Shown piece by piece: positions 26,319-36,272 of a stretch of DNA of 64,000 nt. The DNA is from JBALVT01 sp036960305 (lineage in GTDB: Bacteria > Pseudomonadota > Gammaproteobacteria > Pseudomonadales > Halieaceae). A program made the position numbers and the translations under genes. The first letter of the stretch is position 1, and each line of letters opens with the position of its first letter. Location of the stretch: contig JBALWA010000003.1 in assembly GCA_036960305.1 (NCBI GenBank), forward strand, positions 62,001-126,000. The letters run 5' to 3'. A model generated the notes under the pieces. It was not told where the DNA came from. It ran no database searches and saw only the letters and a program-made list of their open reading frames with translations.

Positions 26319-27611
26319 CTAAGCGAAGCCTTCCGGTTGGCCCAACATACCCCGTGTTACCAGTACGACGCCCTTGCTGGTCACCCTGAAGCCATTGGCC
26401 TTATCCTGTTCATGATCAACGCCAATCTCCGTACCGTCCGGGATCACACAGCCGCGATCGATGATGGCTTTGCGAATCTTGCAATGGCGACCTATCTCAA
26501 CGTCGGGCAATATGATGGACTGTTCGATGTCGGTGAAGCAGTTTACCTGTACATTGGAAAATAGTAAGGATTTACGCAAGTTCGCCCCGGAGACGATACA
26601 GCCCCCGGACACCGTAGAGTCTACCGCCATGCCACGACGATCATCGTCGTCGAACACAAACTTGGCCGGCGGCAATTGCGACTGGTAAGTCCAGATCGGC
26701 CAATCAGTGTCATAGAGGTTAAACGCGGGCTTGGGCGAAACCAGCTCCATATTGGCCTCCCAGAACGAATCCAGGGTACCCACATCGCGCCAATAGGCCC
26801 TTTCATTGGTGACCGGATCACGGAATGGCGAAGCGTACACCTTGGCGTCATTGATGATAGAGGGAATAATATCGCCGCCGAAATCGGAGTGTGAATCGAC
26901 GTTCGCTGCATCCTTCTTCAATTGCTCGAACAGAAATTCCGTGTTGAAAATATAGTTGCCCATGGACGCAAGTGTCAGACCACTCTCACCCGGTATCGGC
27001 GTGGGGTCGGCGGGTTTCTCATCGAATGCAGTCACCCTTCCTGTCTCATCTACGCTGATCACACCGAAGGCGCCCGCCGCTTCTTCAATCGGTACCTCCA
27101 GGCAGGAAATCGTCATATCCGCGCCCCTGGCCACGTGTTCTGCCAGCATGTCCCCGTAGTCCATCTGGTAGATATGATCACCGGATAGAATCATCACGTA
27201 TTTTGGCTTCTCGGCGCGAATAATATCTATATTCTGATACACCGCATCGGCGGTACCCTGATACCAATCCTGGGAGTAACGTTGGGATGCGGGCAGAATC
27301 TCGATGAATTCCCCTAGCTCCTTCTTGAAGTGGCTCCAGCCCCGCACCAGGTGACGTACCAGGGAGTGCGACTTGTACTGGGTGAGCACGCCCACCCGCC
27401 GGATGCCGGAATTGATGCAGTTTGATAAGGGGAAATCGATAATACGGTATTTCCCACCAAAATAGAGCGCCGGTTTTGCTCGCCAGTCCGTCAATTCATA
27501 GAGCCGCGACCCTCGCCCGCCGGCAAGAATAAGGGCTAGCGTGTCTTTCGTCAGACGACTGACATGCCGGGGACTTGCAGTTACTTCTTCACTTGCCTTT
27601 GTATCAACCAT
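26319..27611 (-). CDS. glgC: Glucose-1-phosphate adenylyltransferase
   Basis: Makes ADP-glucose for glycogen synthesis; about 430 residues. The nucleotide-binding motif is LILAGGRGSRLYELT, followed by KPALYFGGKYRIIDFPLSNC, SGDHIYQMDYGDML and FDEKPADP. A left-handed beta-helix forms the C-terminus. The start is set at the second ATG (MVDTKASEE), which has AGGAG 6 bases upstream; the first ATG would abut the ribosome site. Probably allosterically controlled as in other bacteria. Confidence 0.96.
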   Translation of the reverse strand: MVDTKASEEVTASPRHVSRLTKDTLALILAGGRGSRLYELTDWRAKPALYFGGKYRIIDFPLSNCINSGIRRVGVLTQYKSHSLVRHLVRGWSHFKKELGEFIEILPASQRYSQDWYQGTADAVYQNIDIIRAEKPKYVMILSGDHIYQMDYGDMLAEHVARGADMTISCLEVPIEEAAGAFGVISVDETGRVTAFDEKPADPTPIPGESGLTLASMGNYIFNTEFLFEQLKKDAANVDSHSDFGGDIIPSIINDAKVYASPFRDPVTNERAYWRDVGTLDSFWEANMELVSPKPAFNLYDTDWPIWTYQSQLPPAKFVFDDDDRRGMAVDSTVSGGCIVSGANLRKSLLFSNVQVNCFTDIEQSIILPDVEIGRHCKIRKAIIDRGCVIPDGTEIGVDHEQDKANGFRVTSKGVVLVTRGMLGQPEGFA

Positions 27612-27656
27612 AGTCATCTCCTGACTTTATTGTCTGGGGTGTTGGGGGCGTTTGGT

Positions 27657-27694
27657 GGACAGACCAAGGTTAGCTAGCTAACCGTGGTCTGTCC
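27657..27694. repeat. 38-base near-perfect palindrome (REP-like)
   Basis: The arms GGACAGACCA and TGGTCTGTCC enclose GGTTAGCTAGCTAACC, with a single mismatched pair at 27667/27684. It spans the stop codon of glgP and the gap before glgC. The right half, read on the minus strand as GGGGACAGACCACGGTT, recurs around the CNNM/CBS gene at 53-54 kb. It resembles extragenic palindromes linked to REP-associated transposases. It could form an mRNA hairpin that protects the upstream transcript or lowers glgC expression. Confidence 0.8.
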
Positions 27695-30128
27695 CCAGGC
27701 GCCAAATTTCTTTACTGTAATCGCGAATGGTTCTGTCACTTGAAAAGCGTCCGCTGGCCGCCGTGTTATAAATACTCATGCGGGTCCAGGCTTCCGTATC
27801 CCGATAGGTCCTGGAGACCGCCTGTTGGGCATCGATGTAGCCGCGAAAATCTGCTGCTGTCATCCAGGCATCATCCGCACTGCGAATAGACGCAACGACC
27901 GAATCAAAGATACCGGGTTCGAACATGTTGAAGTGGCCACTCTCCAATAAATGCATCACCCGTGAAAAATCCTCGTCCTGGGCGATGGTGGCATCCGGGT
28001 TATAGTCCTGGCGAGCGGGACCTACCTCGTGCGCCTCCAGTCCGAACAGGAAGAAGTTTTCTTCACCCACCGCCTCACGTATTTCGATATTGGCGCCATC
28101 CAGGGTGCCTATAGTGGGGGCGCCATTCATCATGAACTTCATATTGCCGGTCCCAGAGGCTTCCTTGCCGGCCGTCGAAACCTGCTCAGACAGATCTGTG
28201 CCGGGACAAATCACTTCCATCGAGGTGACGCAGTAGTTGGGCAGAAACGCCACCCGCAGCCAGGGTTGCATACGCGGGTCCTTGTTGACCACCGCCGCCA
28301 CATTGTTGATCAGTTTGATAATGGTTTTTGCCATGACATAGCCGGGAGCCGCCTTGCCGCCTATCAACACGCAGCGGGGCTGCATGCCCTCCACGTCGCC
28401 GCGAACCACCCGGTCATACAGGTGGATAACATGGAGCAGGTTGAGCAGTTGCCGCTTGTATTCATGAATGCGCTTGACCTGAACATCAAACAGCATAGCC
28501 GGATCAAACTGCACGTCGCACTCGCGTTGTATCAGCTCGACCAGACGATTTTTGTTGGCCTGCTTCACCTCGCGCCAGCGGGCGCGAAAATTCTCTTCAT
28601 CGGCAAAGGGCCGCAATCGGGCAATATCGTCAAGATCGGTAATCCACTTGTCACCGATAACGTCCGACACCAGGCCGGTTAAACGCGGATTGCAGTGGGC
28701 CAACCAGCGCCTGGGCGTGACGCCGTTGGTTTTGTTATTGAATTTTTCCGGCCAGAGTTGATAGAACTCCTTGAATAACCCCTGCTTCAACAACTCGGTA
28801 TGCAAAGCAGCCACCCCGTTCACGGAGTAGCTACCCACGATGGCGAGATAGGCCATGCGGACCTGGGGATGATCGCCCTCTTCGATAATCGACAGCCGCT
28901 GCTGGCGCGATAGATCACCGGGCCAGCGCTCGGCCACCTGGGCGAGAAACCGGGCATTGATTTCATAGATGATACCCAGCAGCCTGGGCAGTAGTTCATC
29001 GAACAGTGCCACCGACCATCTCTCCAGGGCTTCGGGTAACAGGGTATGGTTGGTGTACGCCATGGTGGCGCTGGTGATGGCCCAGGCCTCATCCCAACCC
29101 AACAGGTAATCGTCCATTAACAGTCGCATTAATTCCGCCACTGCGATGGTGGGGTGCGTATCGTTTAATTGAAAACCGTTTTTCTCAGCGAACCGGCTGA
29201 AGTCTTCACCGTGGTGTTTCACCCATTGACGCAAAACATCCTGCAGGCTGGCGGAGGCCAGGAAATATTGCTGCCTGAGGCGTAATTCCTTACCGTTTTC
29301 GCTGGCGTCATTAGGGTAAAGCACCATGGTGATTTGCTCGGCCAGATTCTTGGCCGCCACCGCTTCGGTGTAACTGCCGGCGTTGAACTCTTCCAGGTTG
29401 AATTCGTCGGTGGCCTCAGATTTCCACAGGCGCAGGGTGTTAACGGTTTCGTTGCGATATCCGGGCACCGGCACGTCGTAGGGCACAGCCAGTACGTCCT
29501 GGGTGTCCGACCAGCGCGCTCGCTGGCGTCCCGCCTGATCGCTGTAGTAGTCAGTCCGGCCAAAAAACTTTACCCGCACCGTATCTTCGGGGCTCTCGAC
29601 CTCCCAGGGATTGCCATCGCGCAGCCAGTGATCGGGATACTCCACCTGATGTCCGTTATCGATTTTTTGGTGAAACATGCCGTATTCATAGCGGATACCG
29701 TAGCCCGTAACAGGCAGTTGCAGGGTTGCACAGCTATCGAGAAAACAGGCAGCCAATCGACCCAGGCCACCGTTGCCCAGGCCGGCATCCAACTCCTCCT
29801 GGGCGACCTCTTCCAGTTCACAGCCATAATCATGTAACGCCCTGCGAATCGGCTCCTCCAAATCGAGATTGATCACAGCGTTACTCAGCGCACGGCCCAT
29901 CAGGAATTCCATTGACAGATAGCTGATACGCCTGGGTTGCTCAGCTAACTGCCTATCGCGCGTAGCGCGCCAGCGCTCAATCAACCGATCCCTGATAGTG
30001 AGTGCAAGCGCGTTAAACAGGTAGCGATGCGACTCACCCACTTCATCACGTCCCAGGGTCAAACTGACATGACGATTGAGATCCTCCGCTACCTGCTGTT
30101 CGTCCATACCCAAAGGTTCTATGTTCAC
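27678..30128 (-). CDS. glgP: Glycogen/maltodextrin phosphorylase
   Basis: Phosphorolytic release of glucose-1-phosphate from alpha-1,4-glucan ends; 816 residues, GT35. The pyridoxal-phosphate lysine is in SGTGNMKFMMNGAPTIGTLD. N-terminal motifs are RRISYLSMEFLMGRAL and GNGGLGRLAACFLDS. A GTG start overlaps the glgX stop by 4 bases, so it is translationally coupled. The last codons and stop lie inside the 38-base palindrome. Confidence 0.96.
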   Translation of the reverse strand: MNIEPLGMDEQQVAEDLNRHVSLTLGRDEVGESHRYLFNALALTIRDRLIERWRATRDRQLAEQPRRISYLSMEFLMGRALSNAVINLDLEEPIRRALHDYGCELEEVAQEELDAGLGNGGLGRLAACFLDSCATLQLPVTGYGIRYEYGMFHQKIDNGHQVEYPDHWLRDGNPWEVESPEDTVRVKFFGRTDYYSDQAGRQRARWSDTQDVLAVPYDVPVPGYRNETVNTLRLWKSEATDEFNLEEFNAGSYTEAVAAKNLAEQITMVLYPNDASENGKELRLRQQYFLASASLQDVLRQWVKHHGEDFSRFAEKNGFQLNDTHPTIAVAELMRLLMDDYLLGWDEAWAITSATMAYTNHTLLPEALERWSVALFDELLPRLLGIIYEINARFLAQVAERWPGDLSRQQRLSIIEEGDHPQVRMAYLAIVGSYSVNGVAALHTELLKQGLFKEFYQLWPEKFNNKTNGVTPRRWLAHCNPRLTGLVSDVIGDKWITDLDDIARLRPFADEENFRARWREVKQANKNRLVELIQRECDVQFDPAMLFDVQVKRIHEYKRQLLNLLHVIHLYDRVVRGDVEGMQPRCVLIGGKAAPGYVMAKTIIKLINNVAAVVNKDPRMQPWLRVAFLPNYCVTSMEVICPGTDLSEQVSTAGKEASGTGNMKFMMNGAPTIGTLDGANIEIREAVGEENFFLFGLEAHEVGPARQDYNPDATIAQDEDFSRVMHLLESGHFNMFEPGIFDSVVASIRSADDAWMTAADFRGYIDAQQAVSRTYRDTEAWTRMSIYNTAASGRFSSDRTIRDYSKEIWRLGTDHG

Positions 30129-32257
30129 TGTTTGCTATCCTCGTTAATACTGACTTCGTTGCCACAACTGAGGATCGCTATGGAGCGCTCCTCTATTTGC
30201 AGTTTCTCGTTGTGCCTTGCCGGCGATCTTTCCGGTATCCCGGATTCCTGGCTCGTATCTACCAGCCAATGCCAATGGTACTCGGGCTCTCCGGGTTCTT
30301 TCTGGTACTTGGGGAGCTGAAACTGTTGTGCCTGGCTGGCATTATTAAAAATAACCAGTATCGCTGTACGGCCCCCATCCTCGCCCGGACTGGTTAGCAG
30401 GTAGCCCAACAGAAAGTTGTGGTGCTCCTGCCAGTGTTCCTCACGCATCTCCCGTCCATCAGCATTGAGCCACTGGATATTATCGCTGTCGGCGCAATGG
30501 GGCGGATGAATGTAATTACGAAGGCTCAGTACCGGAAAGTCCCGGCGCAGTTTTAACATCAGGGTCACAAAAGCGTTGAGCCTGGAGGCCGGTTCATCAA
30601 CCGCCCGCCAATCGATCCAGTTGAGCGCGTTGTCTTGACAGTAGGCGTTATTGTTACCCTGCTGGCTGCGCCCGATTTCATCGCCGGCCAGGATCATCGG
30701 CACCCCCTGGGAAACCAGCAGGGTGGCCAGGAGATTGCGTTGTTGGCGACTACGCGCGGTTTCGATCGCCGCGTCATCGCCTGGCCCTTCCACGCCAAAA
30801 TTTTCGCTCAGGTTCTCTCGGTGGCCATCGTTATTGTCCTCTGCATTGTCCAGATTGTGGCGCTGCTGATAGCTCACCAGGTCTCGAAGGGTAAAGCCGT
30901 CATGACTGGTGATGAAATTCACACTGGCAGAAGGTCGTCGTCCCGAACGTTCGAAGATATCGCTGGAACCGTGCAGACGACGGGCGAAGGTCGGCAAATG
31001 CCCGGGCTCCTGGCGCCAGAAGCGACGGACGGTATCCCGGTAATCATCATTCCATTCACTCCAGGGTGAGGGAAAACCGCCCAACTGGTAGCCGCCCGGA
31101 CCAATATCCCAGGGCTCTGCAATCAATTTTGTGCGCGACAACAGGGGGTCCTGCGCTACGGCCTGCAAAAAGCTTGCGCGGTGGTTAAAGCCATGTGTTT
31201 CGCGCGCCATTACGGGGGCAAGATCAAAACGGAAACCATCCACCCCCATCTCGCCCGACCAGTAGCGCAAACTGTCCATCACCATTTGCAGCACCCTGGG
31301 ATGACTGACATCGAGGGTATTGCCACAACCGGTGTCGTTCACATAGTAGCGCGGCTGCTCTGCCTGCAGGCGGTAATAAGAGGCGTTATCAATACCGCGA
31401 AAACTCAGGGTGGGGCCCAGGTGATTACTTTCGGCACTGTGGTTGTACACCACGTCCAACAGCACCTCGAGGCCGGCCTCATGAAAGTCGTCCACCATGC
31501 GCCTGAATTCGACCGCTTCATTGTCACACAGGTAGGTGCTGTGAGGGGCGAAGAAACCGGCGGTGTTGTATCCCCAATAATTGCGTAGGCCCTTCTCATA
31601 CAGGAAGTGCTCATCGATAAAGGACTGCACCGGCATCAGTTCCACACTGGTAATACCCAGCGCCTTCAGATAGGCGATGATTTTGGGGTGGCCTAGCCCG
31701 GCAAACGTACCCCGTTGCAGTTCCGGAACCTCGGGATGTTGCAGGGTAAACCCCCGCACATGGGTTTCGTAAATAGCCGTTTTACTCCAGGGGATATTCG
31801 GCCTGATTGGGGACGCAGCTGTCAGGGGGGCGGTGACGATGCACTTGGGCATGGAAGCGGCGTTATCCCGGGTATCAAAGGACAGATCTTCCTCGGGGTC
31901 ATCCCGGCGATAGCCGAAGTGGGCATCGGTCCACTGAAAATCTCCCGCCAGCTTGCGGGCGTAAGGATCGAGCAATAATTTGTGATGATTGAAGCGATGC
32001 CCTGCATGGGGATTATAGGGCCCGTACACGCGATACCCGTACACGGCGCCCGGCCCCAGGCCCGGCAGGTAGCCGTGCCAGATATCGTGCGTCTGTTCAG
32101 ACAATACATGGCGGGCAATTTCGGTTTGTCCACTGGGGTCGAACAGGCACAGCTCCACCTTTTCGGCGTGGGCCGAGAACAGGGCAAAATTTACCCCCTC
32201 CCCGTCCCAGTGCGCACCCAGGGCATGGTCGTTCCCCGGTAACAGGACGTGATTCAC
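30125..32257 (-). CDS. glgX: Glycogen debranching enzyme
   Basis: GH13 isoamylase-type debranching enzyme, 710 residues. An N-terminal CBM48 domain (GVNFALFSAHAEKVELCLFD) precedes the barrel. Catalytic motifs are VDGFRFDLAPVM (nucleophile Asp), LIAEPWDIGPGGY (acid Glu) and FITSHDGFTLRDLV (Asp). It removes the limit branches left by phosphorylase. A GTG start overlaps the glgB stop by 4 bases. Confidence 0.95.
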   Translation of the reverse strand: MNHVLLPGNDHALGAHWDGEGVNFALFSAHAEKVELCLFDPSGQTEIARHVLSEQTHDIWHGYLPGLGPGAVYGYRVYGPYNPHAGHRFNHHKLLLDPYARKLAGDFQWTDAHFGYRRDDPEEDLSFDTRDNAASMPKCIVTAPLTAASPIRPNIPWSKTAIYETHVRGFTLQHPEVPELQRGTFAGLGHPKIIAYLKALGITSVELMPVQSFIDEHFLYEKGLRNYWGYNTAGFFAPHSTYLCDNEAVEFRRMVDDFHEAGLEVLLDVVYNHSAESNHLGPTLSFRGIDNASYYRLQAEQPRYYVNDTGCGNTLDVSHPRVLQMVMDSLRYWSGEMGVDGFRFDLAPVMARETHGFNHRASFLQAVAQDPLLSRTKLIAEPWDIGPGGYQLGGFPSPWSEWNDDYRDTVRRFWRQEPGHLPTFARRLHGSSDIFERSGRRPSASVNFITSHDGFTLRDLVSYQQRHNLDNAEDNNDGHRENLSENFGVEGPGDDAAIETARSRQQRNLLATLLVSQGVPMILAGDEIGRSQQGNNNAYCQDNALNWIDWRAVDEPASRLNAFVTLMLKLRRDFPVLSLRNYIHPPHCADSDNIQWLNADGREMREEHWQEHHNFLLGYLLTSPGEDGGRTAILVIFNNASQAQQFQLPKYQKEPGEPEYHWHWLVDTSQESGIPERSPARHNEKLQIEERSIAILSCGNEVSINEDSKQ

Positions 32258-34176
32258 GATTCAGCCGCCCGCCATTCAAAAATTGAGGTGGCCAACGGGG
32301 GAATACACAGCGAGAGTTGGCAGGGTTGACCGCCCCAGGGCGCCTCCTGTGCCTGCACGCCGCCCATATTCCCCCTATTGCTGCCGCCGTATTGTTCACT
32401 GTCGGTATTCAGGCACTCGCGATAATAGCCCGGCAGGGGGACACCGACCTGATAATCCAAATACGTCGCCGGCGTCAGGTTCACCACCACCAAAACCGGC
32501 GGCGTATCCGCGTGGCCCCTGCGCAGATAAACAAAGATGGACTGACTCTGGTTTTCCTCCTCAATCCACTCAAAACCCTTTTCGTCACAATCCAGTTCAT
32601 GCAGGGCAGGCAACTCCCGATACACACGGTTTAAATCCCTGACCAATTTCTGCACCCCCGCGTGCGGCTCCTCTTCCAGCAACTGCCAGTCCAGGCTGAG
32701 GTCATGGTTCCACTCCTGGCGCTGGGCAAACTCACAGCCCATGAACAGCAGCTTCTTGCCGGGGTGGGTCCACATAAAACCGAAATAGGCCCGCAAATTG
32801 GCGAACTTCTGCCAGTCATCACCCGGCATCTTTGTGAGCAGCGAACCCTTGCCGTGCACCACCTCGTCATGACTTAGGGGTAGTACAAAGTTCTCGCTGA
32901 AACCGTAGACCAGGCCGAAAGTCATTTCGCCGTGGTGAAACTGCCGGTGAATCGGGTCGCGCTCCATATAGCGCAAGGTGTCGTTCATCCACCCCATGTT
33001 CCACTTGAAACCAAAACCCAGACCGCCCTCATCGACAGGGCGTGAGACACCCGGCCATGCGGTGGACTCCTCCGCCACCATCATCGCGCCCGGGTGGTTG
33101 AAATAGACGCGGCTATTCACCTGCTTCAGTAGATCAATCGCCTCCAGATTTTCGCGGCCGCCGTGAATATTGGGCAGCCACTCGCCCTCCTCGCGGCTGT
33201 AATCCAGGTACAACATCGAGGCGACGGCATCCACTCTCAGACCATCGATATGGAACTGATCCAACCAATAGATCGCGTTACTCAACAGATAGCTGATAAC
33301 CTCGCCGCGACCATAGTTATAAATAAGCGTGTTCCAGTCCGGGTGAAAGCCCTGGCGAACATCTTCATGTTCATACAGGCAGGTGCCGTCGAAACGGCCG
33401 GTGCCGTGTTCATCGGTGGGAAAATGCCCGGGCACCCAGTCCAGCAGCACACCAATTCCGTGTTCGTGGCAGCAATCGACAAACTGCTTGAATTCCACTG
33501 GCGAGCCGAAGCGGCTGGTAGGCGCATACAGGCCTATGGGCTGATAGCCCCAGGAGCCGTCAAAGGGGTATTCTGAAACCGGCATCAGCTGGATATGCGT
33601 GAACCCCATATCAACCACGTAAGGAATGAGCTGCTCGGCCAGTTCGCGATAAGTGAGGTAACTGTCTCCACGTTCAGGGCTGCGCCGCCAAGAGCCCAGG
33701 TGCACCTCGTAGATTGAAACCGGCCCCTGATAGGGGTCGGAGGACAAAGCGCGCGCGGACATCCACTGCTCGTCCGTCCAGGGGTACGATTGTGCATTGA
33801 CGGTTAGTGAGGCGGTTTCGGGCGCGCCCTGCATGGCGAAGGCATAGGGATCCGCTTTTAGCGGCAAGAGAGTGCCGTCACTCGCCGTTATTTCGTATTT
33901 GTAGGCGAGCCCCTCGCCTACACCGGGAATAAATATCTCCCAAATTCCCGAACCAGAATGTTTCCGCATGACATGGCGGCGGCCATCCCAGTCATTGAAA
34001 TCGCCCACCACAGACACACGGCCCGCATCCGGCGCCCAGAGCACAAACAGCATGCCATCCACGCCTTCGACCTGGCGTACATTCGCTCCCATCCATCGGT
34101 ATGCTTGTTCCTGGGTGCCTTCGCCAAACAGATATACGTCGTCCTCGTTCAACAAACTGACCGCCTGTCCATTCAT
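32254..34176 (-). CDS. glgB: 1,4-alpha-glucan branching enzyme
   Basis: GH13_9 branching enzyme, 640 residues, forms alpha-1,6 branches. It has one CBM48 domain (GMLFVLWAPDAGRVSVVGDF) and lacks the extra N-terminal module of longer GlgBs such as the E. coli one. Barrel motifs are DGLRVDAVASMLYLDYSR, MVAEESTAWPGVSRP and LPLSHDEVVHGKGSL. The ATG overlaps the malQ stop (ATGA). Confidence 0.95.
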   Translation of the reverse strand: MNGQAVSLLNEDDVYLFGEGTQEQAYRWMGANVRQVEGVDGMLFVLWAPDAGRVSVVGDFNDWDGRRHVMRKHSGSGIWEIFIPGVGEGLAYKYEITASDGTLLPLKADPYAFAMQGAPETASLTVNAQSYPWTDEQWMSARALSSDPYQGPVSIYEVHLGSWRRSPERGDSYLTYRELAEQLIPYVVDMGFTHIQLMPVSEYPFDGSWGYQPIGLYAPTSRFGSPVEFKQFVDCCHEHGIGVLLDWVPGHFPTDEHGTGRFDGTCLYEHEDVRQGFHPDWNTLIYNYGRGEVISYLLSNAIYWLDQFHIDGLRVDAVASMLYLDYSREEGEWLPNIHGGRENLEAIDLLKQVNSRVYFNHPGAMMVAEESTAWPGVSRPVDEGGLGFGFKWNMGWMNDTLRYMERDPIHRQFHHGEMTFGLVYGFSENFVLPLSHDEVVHGKGSLLTKMPGDDWQKFANLRAYFGFMWTHPGKKLLFMGCEFAQRQEWNHDLSLDWQLLEEEPHAGVQKLVRDLNRVYRELPALHELDCDEKGFEWIEEENQSQSIFVYLRRGHADTPPVLVVVNLTPATYLDYQVGVPLPGYYRECLNTDSEQYGGSNRGNMGGVQAQEAPWGGQPCQLSLCIPPLATSIFEWRAAES

Positions 34177-36269
34177 TGTTTTCTTTCCTGATAGGTGGAC
34201 GCCAATAGCGCCTGAATTTGCGAATCTCCAAATAAGGCTTCGGTCGCCAGCCTCTGCTTTCTCCGCCAGTTAGGATACTCCCGGTAAGTGCCCGGAATAT
34301 TCACCGGTTCCTGTAACAACTGCAAATCGTCCAGCTGGAATGACATCATGCGTGAGCGACTGCGGGCACTGGCAGCAAGAATGGCACCGCACAGGGCAAT
34401 ATCGAAGGGCTTACCCTCCACAGCATCCACATTTCCCCCTGCCCAACTCGCCGGCAGTAACTGCAGTGACTGCAACCAATTCAACAAGCTGATCCTCTCT
34501 TCCTGACGCTGCCGCAAAGCTTCCGGCAGTTCGAGCTCGATATCCAGCAGACCGATGTCGCCGCGCAAGTGTAAATCGGTGCCGTCCCACCAGCCCGCAA
34601 GCGTAGAGACATCGTGATTAGTCACCATCAACAAGGCATCAACCTGGTGATCCCGGGGATGTTTAAACTGTTGTTCCTGTGTTCTCTCGAAATAAAAGAC
34701 CTTGTTGCTGTAAACAGCCGTCTCCGCCATTTTTGCGCGCAAATCATCGGGCACAACACCCATATCTTCACCGATAACCACACATTGATTACGATGACTT
34801 TCAAGGCGCAAAATCGCCAGAAGGTCCTGCAAAGGATAGTACACATAAGCGCCACCGGCCAAATCGGGCAAACACCACCACAGCCGCATCAAACCCATTA
34901 CGTGGTCAATCCTGAGCGCACCACAGTAGGACATATTGGCACGCAGAAGGTCGATAAAGTGCCCGTAGTTATCACGCCTCAGGGCAACCGGGTCCAATGC
35001 CGGCAGGTTCCAGTTCTGCCCGTCTCTGGAAAAGGGGTCCGGCGGCGCACCAACCGTCGCGCGCGCACAAAACAGCGCGGGCTTGCTCTCAACCTCGGCG
35101 CCTGCCCTGACGGCCCCAACGGCCAGATCACCCATCAGCCCGATTTTCATACCGCTGGACAAAGCCAGGGTCTGACACTCCTGCAGTTGCTCCTGGGCAA
35201 TCCACTGCAGATACTGGTGGAAAAGCGCCTCTCTGGCACCGGGAATACGCGGGCCGCTGTGCGCGGCTTCATGCTCGGCAAAGGCCTGTAAAGGCTCACC
35301 GTGTTGGCGCACGAAGCGATGAAAGTCTGTTGCCCTGTCCGTGTCCGATTGCAAATGATGTTGCCGAAAATGCTGGAACATCGCCTCAAAGACAGCGTAT
35401 TTCAGGCTGGCCACACCGTCGTAGTCGACCAGCGGCAAGGCGCGCAACGCCACAAGCTTCTCCCGGTGAGTCGAGCCACTAAGCTGCTCACCGATTGCCT
35501 CACTCTCACGGAAGTCCCGAACCCGTTCCGGATCGATATACAGGGGATTGAGAAAACGACGGTCAGAAGGACTGTAGGGGCTGGCAAAATCCGCACCGGC
35601 CAACTGCGGCGCATGGAGCGGATTGAGCCCCACCAAATCCATGCCTGCGGCGGCACAGCACTCGATCAACTCCCGCAGGTCGCTGAAATCGCCTATACCC
35701 CAATTGCGCCCGGAGCGTAGCGTATACAGCTGGCAGTTAATGCCCCACAGGCGGTCTGCGCCAGCCCCCTCAAACTCAAAACAGCGCTTGGGCACAACCA
35801 CCAGTTCCGCCTGTACCTGCCTGCCCCTACTGGACAGCACTATTTGATGATAGCCCATGGGCAGGCCCATCAACGCCTTGCGATGTGCACTGTAGCGAAC
35901 ACCGTCTATATAATATTCGCCGACTTCCGGTAATTCCCCAGGGATTAATTGACCGCGGGTAACGACGCCAGTCTCCGTGATGACTTGCCACTCGAATGGA
36001 ACGGATTTCTCATCCGGGTGCACTCGAATCTCAAGGTACTCGGACTCTCCCAGGGACAGGGTATTAAAAGACTTCAGCCAGGACTGCCACGGCAAGGCAT
36101 CAAGCTCAAAAATCGCCTGCTGAATGGCCTGATCGTCGGCAACGTTGTAGCCGACCTCTTCCAGAAATTTCAGCCGGACTTCATGCGAAACCACAACGCG
36201 GTTACCGGAATAATCGAAATATTCCGCAGCTACGCCTCTCAGGTAAAGCAGTTTTTCCAGATTATCCAA
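34173..36269 (-). CDS. malQ: 4-alpha-glucanotransferase (amylomaltase)
   Basis: GH77 enzyme, 698 residues, moves maltosyl and longer units between alpha-1,4-glucans, so it recycles short maltodextrins made by GlgX and GlgP. Motifs are ALRIDHVMGLMRLWW (nucleophile Asp), VVIGEDMGVVPDDLR (Glu) and LMVTNHDVSTLAGWW (Asp). An N-terminal extension of about 140 residues as in E. coli MalQ is present. It starts with TTG; GTGGAG inside the last codons of zwf is well placed for it. Confidence 0.94.
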   Translation of the reverse strand: MDNLEKLLYLRGVAAEYFDYSGNRVVVSHEVRLKFLEEVGYNVADDQAIQQAIFELDALPWQSWLKSFNTLSLGESEYLEIRVHPDEKSVPFEWQVITETGVVTRGQLIPGELPEVGEYYIDGVRYSAHRKALMGLPMGYHQIVLSSRGRQVQAELVVVPKRCFEFEGAGADRLWGINCQLYTLRSGRNWGIGDFSDLRELIECCAAAGMDLVGLNPLHAPQLAGADFASPYSPSDRRFLNPLYIDPERVRDFRESEAIGEQLSGSTHREKLVALRALPLVDYDGVASLKYAVFEAMFQHFRQHHLQSDTDRATDFHRFVRQHGEPLQAFAEHEAAHSGPRIPGAREALFHQYLQWIAQEQLQECQTLALSSGMKIGLMGDLAVGAVRAGAEVESKPALFCARATVGAPPDPFSRDGQNWNLPALDPVALRRDNYGHFIDLLRANMSYCGALRIDHVMGLMRLWWCLPDLAGGAYVYYPLQDLLAILRLESHRNQCVVIGEDMGVVPDDLRAKMAETAVYSNKVFYFERTQEQQFKHPRDHQVDALLMVTNHDVSTLAGWWDGTDLHLRGDIGLLDIELELPEALRQRQEERISLLNWLQSLQLLPASWAGGNVDAVEGKPFDIALCGAILAASARSRSRMMSFQLDDLQLLQEPVNIPGTYREYPNWRRKQRLATEALFGDSQIQALLASTYQERKQ

Positions 36270-36272
36270 CCA